Assembly (NCBI GenBank): GCA_016790965.1
Contig: JAEUNZ010000048.1
Span: forward strand, 1-64,000
Reading direction: 5' to 3'
Origin: SSSZ01 sp016790965
GTDB taxonomy: Bacteria; Pseudomonadota; Gammaproteobacteria; Burkholderiales; Rhodocyclaceae
DNA length: 64,000 bases
The translations under genes were made by a program, and so were the position numbers. Below, piece by piece: positions 49,227 through 56,821 of the stretch; within the stretch, counting starts at the first letter, position 1; every line of letters starts with the position of its first letter. The notes beneath the pieces were generated by a model, which was not told the origin of the DNA, did not search any database, and saw only the letters and a program-made list of their open reading frames with translations.

Positions 49227-49892
49227 ATGAATTTCCCCGACACCCTGCTCGCCGACGCCTGGTACTGGGGAGGATGGCTGATCTGGCTGCCCCTTCTGGT
49301 CCGGGCGGTCCTGCGAGCACCCTGGCGGGTGCTGGGGGATTCCGCCCGCCTCAACCTCTGGTTGGGGCTGATCGTCGCCCTGCTGCTCATCTGGAGCATC
49401 AAGGCAGGCATCAAGCCCGGGCTTTCACTCCATCTGCTGGGGGCAACGGTCCTCACCCTCAGTTTCGGTCCCTGGCTGGCCTTCATCGCGCTGAGTCTGG
49501 TGCTGGCCGGGGTGACCCTGAACGATGGCGCGGGGTGGGCGAGCTACGGACTGAACGCCCTGGTGATGGCCGGCTGGAGCGTTTTTCTCGCCTACCGTCT
49601 GTTCCGTCTGGTGGACCGTTTTCTTCCTCGCCATTTTTTCATCTACATCTTCGTCAATGGCTTCTTCGGGTCGGCGCTCATGGTTCTGGGCGTCGGCGTT
49701 GGCGCCTGTCTATTGTTGGCCCTCGCCGGGGCTTATCCTGCCGCTTATCTTCTGGATGAATACCTGCCCTATTTCGTGCTTTTAGGCTTCTCCGAGGCCT
49801 GGCTGTCGGGCATGACCATGACCCTGTTGGTGGTCTATTTTCCTGGCTGGGTGGCGACTTTCGACGATTCACGGTATCTTGCCGGCAAATAA
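49227..49892 (+). CDS. CbiM-like membrane protein (COG3235 type)
   Basis: A 221-residue protein with six to seven predicted helices, similar to CbiM-type energy-coupling-factor proteins of unassigned substrate. KPGLSLHLLGATVLTLSFGPWLAF and the C-terminal YFVLLGFSEAWLSGMTMTLLVVYFPGWV are recognisable. CbiM proteins import cobalt or nickel, but no CbiN/Q/O partner genes are here, so transport is not proven. The ATG follows etfA by six bases; the 3' end overlaps the FimV-like frame by 14 bases. Confidence 0.75.
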   Translation: MNFPDTLLADAWYWGGWLIWLPLLVRAVLRAPWRVLGDSARLNLWLGLIVALLLIWSIKAGIKPGLSLHLLGATVLTLSFGPWLAFIALSLVLAGVTLNDGAGWASYGLNALVMAGWSVFLAYRLFRLVDRFLPRHFFIYIFVNGFFGSALMVLGVGVGACLLLALAGAYPAAYLLDEYLPYFVLLGFSEAWLSGMTMTLLVVYFPGWVATFDDSRYLAGK

Positions 49893-51711
49893 TTCCAAGC
49901 CCACCACCTTGCCAAACCGGGACCCCGCGCCAGTTTTCGTCTTGCGAGCGAGTGCTCTGGCTCTCGCCCTCGGGGCCCCGGGAGCGTGGGCCCTGGGCCT
50001 GGGGGATCTGAGCTCCCGCTCTGTCCTGGGCGAAAATCTGGTGGCGAGCGTCGAATTGCGCGCTTCCTCCGGCGAGGTGCCCGAATCCGCCTGTTTCAGC
50101 CTGCGCCCTGGAGATGACGATTCCCTGCCCTGGCTGCGGCAGGGGGATCTGATCCTGCGTCGTGGCAGTCCTCCGGTGCTCGAAATCCGGTCCCGTCGTC
50201 CTTTGCGGGAGCCGGTACTGCGTATCGGCATCCTGGTGGGTTGCGGCCACGATCTGCGGCGGGAATACACCCTCCTGCCGAAGCCGGGGGAGCCGGCCGG
50301 GGAACTGGTCGTCGCGCCATTGCTGCGAATCGATACGGACAACGCCGCCCCCGAACCGGTGCGGGAGCCCCGTCCCCGGCTCCCCCGCCCGCGGGTGAGC
50401 CAGGAGGCGGCTCCCGAGCGGCTCGCGCCGGCCAGACCCTCCCGTCCGCCGCGCAGTACGCCGCTCAAGGACAGACTCATTCTGTCTGGTGGTGAAGGCG
50501 ATGGCGAGCCTTCCCTGCGCCTGTCCACCGCCCTGAGCGGGCCGGTGGCGGACGATCCGCGCCGGGAAGCCGAGCGGGAATTGCTGCGTCTGGAATTTCG
50601 CGCCCTGGCGGCCCTGCACGAGCAGGCCATGAGCCAGTTGGCCGCGGCAGAGAAATTGCGCAAGCTGGAAAGTAGTCTCGGAGAATTGCAGCAGAAGGCG
50701 GGCCAACTCGCCGAGCGTATCGAGGCGCGGCAGGCAATTCCCCCGCCTCCGGCCCCCACCGGGCTGTCAACGCCCAGCGTGGGGGCGGTGTCCGCGCCGC
50801 TCCCTCAGACTCCGCCAGCACCTCGGGCAAAGCCCGTAGCGGTCGCGCCGGCGGCCGACGCTGCCGGTGAGGGTGTGTTCTGGGGCCTGCTTCTGGGGGC
50901 CGTGGCGGGTCTGGCGGGCTGGTTGGTCTGGCGGCAGCGGAGCCGGCGTACGGCCGTGGCTGTGGCCGATCCGCTCACCATCCCCGAGCCCCTCATGGAT
51001 CCGCCCCGCGAGGACGAGCGGGACGAGCCCGGCGGGGTCGACCTCGCGGTGGAGCCTGCTGCCATGAGGATGCCTTTCGCCGTCGACCTCCCGCTCGAGG
51101 AGGGCGAGGGCAGCCCCGCCCCCGCGGCGGCGGAGCCGCCCCGCCCGCGCAGTCTGGATTCTGCTTTTTCAATTTCTGCCGCCTCAGTGCATGAGCACTT
51201 CGAGGTCAATCCGGTCATGGAACTGGCCGAGATCATGCTCTCCTTCGGGCGCGTCAAGGGCGCGGCCCAGGCCCTGCAGGAGTACATCGACCAGAGTCCC
51301 AAGGAGGCCCTGCAACCCTGGATCAAGCTGCTCGAGGTCTATCGCCTGGCCAATATGCGGGAGGAATTCGAGCGGGTTGCGAGCAGCCTCAATCAGAACT
51401 TCAACGTGGCGGTGCTGAACTGGGAGGGGGACGCACGGCCCCTCTCCATCGACTTCGATCTGGACGCCGCCCTGCCGGAAGCACCGCGCCGCCCGCTCTC
51501 CCTCGAAGAGCTTCCCCACGTGATCGAGGCCCTTGTTGCAGCCTGGGTTACGCCCGAGTGCGGGGAGTACCTGCAATGGCTGCTGCGGGACAACCGGGGC
51601 GGCCAACGCAGCGGCTTTGCCCTGCCGGTGGTGGAGGAAATCCTTTTCCTGGTGGAACTCCGCGAGACCCGGGAGCGTCTGGAGAGGGAAGAGGCCAGCG
51701 GACAGGCATGA
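49879..51711 (+). CDS. FimV-like protein
   Basis: A protein of up to 610 residues. The N-terminal LGLGDLSSRSVLGENLVASVELRAS is the FimV/TspA signature after a probable signal peptide. A Pro-rich linker, a coiled coil (about 230-285, LAAAEKLRKLESSLGELQQKAGQLAERIEA in blocks), one membrane helix (GVFWGLLLGAVAGLAGWLVW, about 335-355) and a cytoplasmic TPR-like region (MELAEIMLSFGRVKGAAQALQEYI) follow. FimV proteins organise type IV pili and cell poles. No ATG fits; TTG 49879 is used, with TTG 49909 as alternative. Neither has a clear ribosome site. No LysM domain is evident, unlike Pseudomonas FimV. Confidence 0.75.
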   Translation: MPANNSKPTTLPNRDPAPVFVLRASALALALGAPGAWALGLGDLSSRSVLGENLVASVELRASSGEVPESACFSLRPGDDDSLPWLRQGDLILRRGSPPVLEIRSRRPLREPVLRIGILVGCGHDLRREYTLLPKPGEPAGELVVAPLLRIDTDNAAPEPVREPRPRLPRPRVSQEAAPERLAPARPSRPPRSTPLKDRLILSGGEGDGEPSLRLSTALSGPVADDPRREAERELLRLEFRALAALHEQAMSQLAAAEKLRKLESSLGELQQKAGQLAERIEARQAIPPPPAPTGLSTPSVGAVSAPLPQTPPAPRAKPVAVAPAADAAGEGVFWGLLLGAVAGLAGWLVWRQRSRRTAVAVADPLTIPEPLMDPPREDERDEPGGVDLAVEPAAMRMPFAVDLPLEEGEGSPAPAAAEPPRPRSLDSAFSISAASVHEHFEVNPVMELAEIMLSFGRVKGAAQALQEYIDQSPKEALQPWIKLLEVYRLANMREEFERVASSLNQNFNVAVLNWEGDARPLSIDFDLDAALPEAPRRPLSLEELPHVIEALVAAWVTPECGEYLQWLLRDNRGGQRSGFALPVVEEILFLVELRETRERLEREEASGQA

Positions 51712-51808
51712 TGGGCGCCGCGAAAGACCGAGCGGGCTCCCCGCCCGTTTCCTACACCCCTCCCCGAATTGTGGGCGAGGGGTTTGACCGAATCGCCAAG
51801 GAGACGCC

Positions 51809-53584
51809 ATGAGCGAGTACCGCGCACCCCTGGAAGACATGCGCTTCGTCCTGCGCGAACTGGTGGGTCTGGAGCGTGTCGCCTCCCTGCCGGGGTACGA
51901 GGAGGCCGACCCAGACGTGGTGGACGCGATTCTCGACGAGGCGGCCCGCTTTGCCGGCGAAGTGCTTTCGCCTCTGAATCGTGTCGGCGACCTGCACGGC
52001 GCCCAATTGCGGCAGGGCGAGGTGACTACGGCGCCGGGGTTCCGGGAGGCCTATCGCAGCTTTGTCGAGGCGGGCTGGAACGGACTGGCCGCGCCGCAGG
52101 AGTTCGGCGGCCAGGGTCTGCCGCGCCTGCTGGCCGCTGCCGTGGGCGAGATGTGGAAGGGCGCCAATCACGCCTTTTCCCTATGCCCCATGCTGACCCA
52201 GGGGGCCATCGAAGCCCTGCTGCTGGCAGGGACCGAAGCCCAGCGCGCCCTGTACCTGCCCCGCCTGGTGGCGGGGGAGTGGACGGGGACCATGAACCTC
52301 ACGGAACCCGCGGCCGGTTCGGACCTCGCCGCCATCCGGACTCGGGCCGAGCCGGTCGGGGACGGCAGCTATCGCGTCTTTGGACAGAAGATCTTCATCA
52401 CCTATGGCGAGCACGACCTGGCCGAGAACATCATCCACCTGGTTCTGGCCCGCATCGCGGGGGCGCCGGAGGGGGTCAAGGGAATTTCACTCTTCCTGGT
52501 GCCCAAATTCCTGCCGGGACCGGACGGCGCGCCGGGAGTGCGCAACGACGTGCGCTGCCTTTCCCTCGAACACAAGCTGGGCATCCACGGCAGCCCGACG
52601 GCGGTGCTCGCCTTCGGCGAGGCGGGCGGAGCCCTCGGTACCCTGGTGGGGGAAGCGAACCGGGGTCTGGAAATGATGTTCATCATGATGAATGCCGCCC
52701 GTTTCAACGTGGGTCTGGAAGGCTTGGGCGACGCGGAGCGCGCCTATCAGCGGGCGGCGGCCTACGCCCGGGAGCGCGTGCAGGGCTTTGAGGCCGGGCA
52801 GCGGCAAGGGGGGCGGGTGCCCATCCTGCGCCATCCGGATGTACGCCGCCTGCTCATGGCGATGCGCTCGCGCATCGAGGCCATGCGGGCGCTGGCCTAT
52901 GGGGTGGCGGCAGCGCTGGATGAGGCCGACCGCCATCCCGATGGCGCGATCCGCGCAGAGGCCCGCGCCTTTGCCGAACTCCTGGTCCCGGTGGTCAAGG
53001 GCTGGTGTACCGAGAACGCTGTCGATATTGCCTCCCAGGGAATTCAGGTGCATGGCGGTGCGGGCTACATCGAGGAAACCGGCGCCGCGCAGCATCTGCG
53101 CGACGCACGCATCACGGCGATTTACGAGGGGACCACGGCGATACAGGCCAACGATCTGGTCGGGCGCAAGCTGCTGCGCGATGGCGGTGCGGCCTTGGCT
53201 GCCCTGGTGGCAATCATGCGGCGGGACGCACATGCCGCGGGCGCTGATCCCGTCGGCCAACGGCTGCTAGACGCCATCGATGCGCTGGAACGGGCGGGTG
53301 CCTGGCTTGTGGCCGAGGGAAACCGGAATGTGGTGGCCGCACTGGCCGGGTCAGTCCCTTTCCTGCTGTTGCTGGGTTCCACGGCGGGGGGCTGGCAGAT
53401 GGCGCGGGCTGCGGCCATCGCCACGGAGCGGCAGGCGGCGGGTGACACCGCGCCGTTCTGGAGCGCCAAGCTGGCCACGGCACGCTTCTACGCCGACCAC
53501 TTCCTCACTCAGGCGCCGGGCATGGCCGCCTCCATCTGCGAGGGGGCGGCTGCTACCCTGGCTATGCCAGACCAGTGCTTTTGA
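51809..53584 (+). CDS. Acyl-CoA dehydrogenase
   Basis: A 591-residue flavoenzyme that introduces a double bond into acyl-CoA and passes electrons to Etf. The pattern MNLTEPAAGSDLAAIRTRAEP and GQKIFITYGEHD binds FAD; QVHGGAGYIEETGAAQHLRDARI and IYEGTTAIQANDL carry the C-terminal FAD motif. With about 200 extra residues compared with short-chain enzymes, it resembles the DmdC/FadE5-like group with a C-terminal extension. The proximity to etfBA supports a joint role. Its last 23 bases overlap the 3' end of the cyclase gene on the other strand. Confidence 0.92.
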   Translation: MSEYRAPLEDMRFVLRELVGLERVASLPGYEEADPDVVDAILDEAARFAGEVLSPLNRVGDLHGAQLRQGEVTTAPGFREAYRSFVEAGWNGLAAPQEFGGQGLPRLLAAAVGEMWKGANHAFSLCPMLTQGAIEALLLAGTEAQRALYLPRLVAGEWTGTMNLTEPAAGSDLAAIRTRAEPVGDGSYRVFGQKIFITYGEHDLAENIIHLVLARIAGAPEGVKGISLFLVPKFLPGPDGAPGVRNDVRCLSLEHKLGIHGSPTAVLAFGEAGGALGTLVGEANRGLEMMFIMMNAARFNVGLEGLGDAERAYQRAAAYARERVQGFEAGQRQGGRVPILRHPDVRRLLMAMRSRIEAMRALAYGVAAALDEADRHPDGAIRAEARAFAELLVPVVKGWCTENAVDIASQGIQVHGGAGYIEETGAAQHLRDARITAIYEGTTAIQANDLVGRKLLRDGGAALAALVAIMRRDAHAAGADPVGQRLLDAIDALERAGAWLVAEGNRNVVAALAGSVPFLLLLGSTAGGWQMARAAAIATERQAAGDTAPFWSAKLATARFYADHFLTQAPGMAASICEGAAATLAMPDQCF

Positions 53585-55040
53585 ATTGGACCCGGTTGCG
53601 GCCGGCGGATTTGGCTTCGTAGAGCGCTTGGTCGGCGCGGCGCATTACGGCGTCGAAATCCGCTTCTTCCGGGTGCCACTGCGCCACGCCGATGGAGACG
53701 GTGATGCGCAACGCTTCGGCCCCGGGCACAGAGAGGGGGGAGGCTTCCACCAGATGCCGGATGCGCTCGGAGAACTCCTCCGCTCCGGCGAGGGCCGTGT
53801 GCGGCAGGATGAGGGCGAATTCCTCGCCCCCCAGCCGGGCGAGCAGGTCGGTGTCGCGCAGGGAAGCGGCGATCAGGCCCACCAGGCCGGTCAGGGCGGC
53901 GTCGCCGACGGGATGGCCATGGACGTCGTTGATGCGCTTGAAGTGATCGATGTCGATCACGGCCAAGGAAAGGGCGCCGCCGTGGCGCCGGGCGCGCTCG
54001 ATTTCCACCTTGGCCAGTTCGTCGAAATGGCGGCGGTTGGCGATGTGGGTCAAGGGGTCGGTGGTGGCCAGGGTGCGCAATTCCCGGCTCAGTTCCCGCA
54101 GGCGACCCATCTGTTTCTGGCTGGCCGAGGCGAGGCGCCAGATGACCAGCCCCCCCAGGCCCAGGAGGGTCGCCCCCACGAAGCCCATGGCCAGCGACCC
54201 GAAAAGCGATGCCCTCCAGTCGGCAAGAATCTCGCTTTCCGCCATGGACGAGGAGGCGATGACCGGATAGCGCTCCAGACGCCGCAGGTGGATGAAGCGC
54301 GGCGTGCCGTCGAAGGGGGACGGCGCCCGGGCGCTGGCTTCGACGGGAATGTCGCCCTTTTGTTGGGCGATGATGGGGATGATCTCGCCGAAGTTGCCTT
54401 CGCCCGGTACGCGGACCAGGGTGGTGCCGTCCAGAAGGATCAGGGCGGCCGCCTGGGTTTCGCTGCGCAGAATGCCTCGGATATCGTCGGCCAGGGCACC
54501 CAGGTCGATGAGCACCACCGCCACGCCCTGCAGCTTGCCCCTGTCGTCCCGCACCGCCTGGCTGAGGCCGATGAACCAGCGGCCGTCGTGGACGCGGGAC
54601 TTGGCCGGATGGCTGACATGTCGCGCCGGAGAACCCGGAGTCGCCACCGCCGTGTAGTACTCGCGATCGATGACGGAGGGAGCCTTGCCCTGGCCCGACC
54701 AGTGGCGAATCACCCCGGCGCCGTCGAGCACCAGGATGTCCATGATGGCGCAGTCCAGACCGGCCAGGCGGCGCAATTCCGCATCACCTGCCGGGTTGCC
54801 CGATTGCAGCTCGTCGGCCAGGTGTTGGGCGACCAGAAAGTACTTGTCGAAGGCGCTCTGCATGAAAGCGCCAAAAATCCGGTTATTGAGGCGTACGCGC
54901 TCCTCCCCGTGGCGCAGTGCGCGCTGATGGCGGTCGTGAGCCTCGTAGCCGACGACCCCTGCCATGAGCAGCATGGCGGCGAGGGTGAAGGCCAGAACGA
55001 GGCGGGGGCGGAAGGAAAGGGGGCCGAAAAGGGCGCTCAA
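53562..55040 (-). CDS. Membrane diguanylate cyclase (dCACHE-GGDEF)
   Basis: A 492-residue enzyme that makes cyclic di-GMP. A first helix (about 12-30), a periplasmic double-Cache-type sensor (about 35-285), a second helix (about 289-310) and a GGDEF domain (about 330-490) follow in order. The active site is GGEEF. RDTD lies five residues before it and forms the inhibitory I-site. DPLTHIANRRHFDE and IDIDHFKRINDVHGHPVGD are intact. The ligand is unknown. It sits between the fatty-acid gene and the ribosomal operon and is convergent with the former. Confidence 0.92.
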   Translation of the reverse strand: MSALFGPLSFRPRLVLAFTLAAMLLMAGVVGYEAHDRHQRALRHGEERVRLNNRIFGAFMQSAFDKYFLVAQHLADELQSGNPAGDAELRRLAGLDCAIMDILVLDGAGVIRHWSGQGKAPSVIDREYYTAVATPGSPARHVSHPAKSRVHDGRWFIGLSQAVRDDRGKLQGVAVVLIDLGALADDIRGILRSETQAAALILLDGTTLVRVPGEGNFGEIIPIIAQQKGDIPVEASARAPSPFDGTPRFIHLRRLERYPVIASSSMAESEILADWRASLFGSLAMGFVGATLLGLGGLVIWRLASASQKQMGRLRELSRELRTLATTDPLTHIANRRHFDELAKVEIERARRHGGALSLAVIDIDHFKRINDVHGHPVGDAALTGLVGLIAASLRDTDLLARLGGEEFALILPHTALAGAEEFSERIRHLVEASPLSVPGAEALRITVSIGVAQWHPEEADFDAVMRRADQALYEAKSAGRNRVQFKSTGLA

Positions 55041-55204
55041 GGGGTTCAGGGCGGCGGGAGTGGCGGGAGACTATCCGGGAGTGGTGGGATGCTTTCCCGC
55101 AGTCGCCCGCGGATTGTCCGGACCGCTCGCAGCGGGGTCAAGCGCAAAGACTCCTGGTTTTCCTGAAGCCAACTTTCGGCCTTGCAGCCGGAGCGGTACG
55201 CGCC

Positions 55205-55234
55205 TTGAGCAGGGCCTTGAATTCGGGCTATAAT
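55205..55234 (+). promoter_or_regulatory. Sigma-70 promoter of the rpsF operon
   Basis: TTGAGC (55205-55210) and a perfect TATAAT (55229-55234) are 18 bases apart. Transcription would begin near 55241, giving a leader of about 60 bases before rpsF. This is the best promoter seen in the window, as expected for ribosomal genes. Confidence 0.75.
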
Positions 55235-55300
55235 CGCCGGCTTTTCAACCTTGCTCCACCGCAAACGCATGGCGGGGGGCTTTTGCCACAAGGAGTTTGC

Positions 55301-55678
55301 ATGCGCCATTACGAAATCGTCTTTATCGTCCATCCGGACCAAAGCGAGCAGGTGCCCGGCATGGTCGAGCGCTACCGCGCCATCGTCACCACCCGCGGTG
55401 GATCGATCCACCGCCTGGAAGACTGGGGACGCCGGCAATTGGCCTACCCCATCCAGAAAATCCACAAGGCTCACTACGTGCTCATGAACATCGAGTGCGA
55501 CGGCGAGACCCTGGGAGAACTGGAGCACTCTTTCAAGTTCAACGACGCCGTGCTGCGCCATCTTACCGTCAAGATGAAGGCTGCCGTGACTGCTCCCTCT
55601 CCCATGATGAAGGAAGAGAAGTCCAAGTCCCTGCTGGGCGGCGGTGAAGCGGCTCCTGCCGAAGCAGCGGCAGCCTAA
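55301..55678 (+). CDS. rpsF: Ribosomal protein bS6
   Basis: A 125-residue protein of the small ribosomal subunit. MRHYEIVFIVHPDQSEQVPGM, RLEDWGRRQLAYPI and KAHYVLMNIE are S6 hallmarks. A Lys/Ala-rich tail follows the fold. AAGGAG precedes the ATG. First gene of the rpsF-priB-rpsR-rplI operon. Confidence 0.97.
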   Translation: MRHYEIVFIVHPDQSEQVPGMVERYRAIVTTRGGSIHRLEDWGRRQLAYPIQKIHKAHYVLMNIECDGETLGELEHSFKFNDAVLRHLTVKMKAAVTAPSPMMKEEKSKSLLGGGEAAPAEAAAA

Positions 55679-55700
55679 GGTTCAGGCACGGGAAGGTAGG

Positions 55701-56030
55701 CTGAACCGCGTCGAACTCTCCGGCCGGTTACGCGAGCGCAAGGCGCTGCGTTATACCCCCGCCGGAGTTCCTGTTGGCGAAGGTGTCTTGGAACACGCTT
55801 CGCAGCAGGAAGAAGCCGGCGCACCGCGGCAGGTGGCTTGTGAAATTGCCGTCATGGCCTTGGGCGAACCCGCCCGCTGGCTTCAGGCGGTACCCCTCGG
55901 TGGGACGGTCCGAGTGACCGGATTTCTGGCAGCCCGGAGCCGCAACGGCAAGACCCCCGTGCTCCATGTGAATACGATCGAAATTTTGGAAGGAAACGAA
56001 AATGGCACGATTCTTCAAGAAGAAGGATGA
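55701..56030 (+). CDS. priB: Primosomal replication protein N (PriB), probable CTG start
   Basis: A 109-residue OB-fold protein that binds single-stranded DNA and helps restart replication with PriA. The N-terminus NRVELSGRLRERKALRYTPAGVPV is the family start, and the codon in front is CTG at 55701, preceded by GGAAGGTAGG with good spacing. No ATG, GTG or TTG fits this position. The next alternative is a GTG at 55644 inside rpsF, which would add 19 unconserved residues. Its end overlaps rpsR by 29 bases. Confidence 0.88.
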   Translation: MNRVELSGRLRERKALRYTPAGVPVGEGVLEHASQQEEAGAPRQVACEIAVMALGEPARWLQAVPLGGTVRVTGFLAARSRNGKTPVLHVNTIEILEGNENGTILQEEG

Positions 56031-56277
56031 CGACAAGAAAAAGAAGCGCGGCGGAGGTCTCTTCAAGCGCCGTAAGTTCTGCCGCTTCACGGCGGAGAAA
56101 GTGGTCGAGATCGACTACAAGGATGTGGATGTGCTGAAGGAATACATCCAGGAAAACGCCAAGATCATGCCGGCTCGCTTGACCGGCACTAAGGCCGGCT
56201 ATCAGCGCCAGTTGGGCACCGCCATCAAGCGCGCCCGCTTCCTGGCTCTGCTGCCTTATACCGACAATCACCTGTAA
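56002..56277 (+). CDS. rpsR: Ribosomal protein bS18
   Basis: A 91-residue small-subunit protein that pairs with bS6. FKRRKFCRFTAEKV, IDYKDVDVLKEYI and RLTGTKAGYQRQLGTAIKRARFLALLPY are conserved. The N-terminus has an unusually long Lys/Asp stretch (FFKKKDDDKKKKR). It begins inside the 3' end of priB with GGAAGGAAA in front. Confidence 0.97.
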   Translation: MARFFKKKDDDKKKKRGGGLFKRRKFCRFTAEKVVEIDYKDVDVLKEYIQENAKIMPARLTGTKAGYQRQLGTAIKRARFLALLPYTDNHL

Positions 56278-56295
56278 TTTCCGGGGAGACGAAAC

Positions 56296-56742
56296 ATGCA
56301 AATCATTCTGCTCGAAAAGGTGGTCAACCTGGGCAACCTGGGCGACATCGTCAAGGTCAAGGACGGCTATGCCCGCAATTTCCTCATTCCCCGCCGTATG
56401 GCCAAGCGTGCTACCCCGGCTGCCAAGGCCGAGTTCGAAGCGCGCCGCGTCGAGTTGGAGAAACTGGCCGCCGAGAAGCTGGCTGCCGCCCAGGGCGTCG
56501 CCGAGAAGCTGGCCGGCGTTACCGTCAGCGTGGCCCGCAAGGCCGGCATGGACGGCCGTCTGTTCGGTTCTGTCGGCAATATCGATATCGCCGAGGGCCT
56601 GAAGGCCGCCGGTTTCGATGTGGATAAGGCGGCCATCCGCCTGCCCGAAGGCCCCTTCAAGGCCATCGGCGAGTTCCCGGTCGATGTGGCCCTTCATACC
56701 GATGTGCTGGCCAGCATCACGGTTGCCGTGGTTGCCGAATAA
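56296..56742 (+). CDS. rplI: Ribosomal protein bL9
   Basis: A 148-residue large-subunit protein: N-terminal domain MQIILLEKVVNLGNLGDIVKVKDGYARNFLIP (in part), the long connecting helix and the C-terminal domain VARKAGMDGRLFGSVGNIDIAEGL. Last gene of the operon; a strong terminator follows. dnaB, often directly next, is 6 kb away here. Confidence 0.97.
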   Translation: MQIILLEKVVNLGNLGDIVKVKDGYARNFLIPRRMAKRATPAAKAEFEARRVELEKLAAEKLAAAQGVAEKLAGVTVSVARKAGMDGRLFGSVGNIDIAEGLKAAGFDVDKAAIRLPEGPFKAIGEFPVDVALHTDVLASITVAVVAE

Positions 56743-56760
56743 GGCGCTCCGCTCCAGCAA

Positions 56761-56790
56761 AAAGGCCTCGCAGTTTGCGAGGCCTTTTTT
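56761..56790 (+). terminator. Terminator of the rpsF operon
   Basis: AAAGGCCTCGCA (56761-56772) pairs perfectly with TGCGAGGCCTTT (56776-56787) around a three-base loop, followed by more T. It starts 19 bases after the rplI stop. The A run on the left also gives a T run on the minus strand, so it can stop transcripts of the RTX gene (ending 56822) as well. Confidence 0.92.
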
Positions 56791-56821
56791 ATTGGTGCGC
56801 CCGGCTGGCGCCGGTTCGCCG

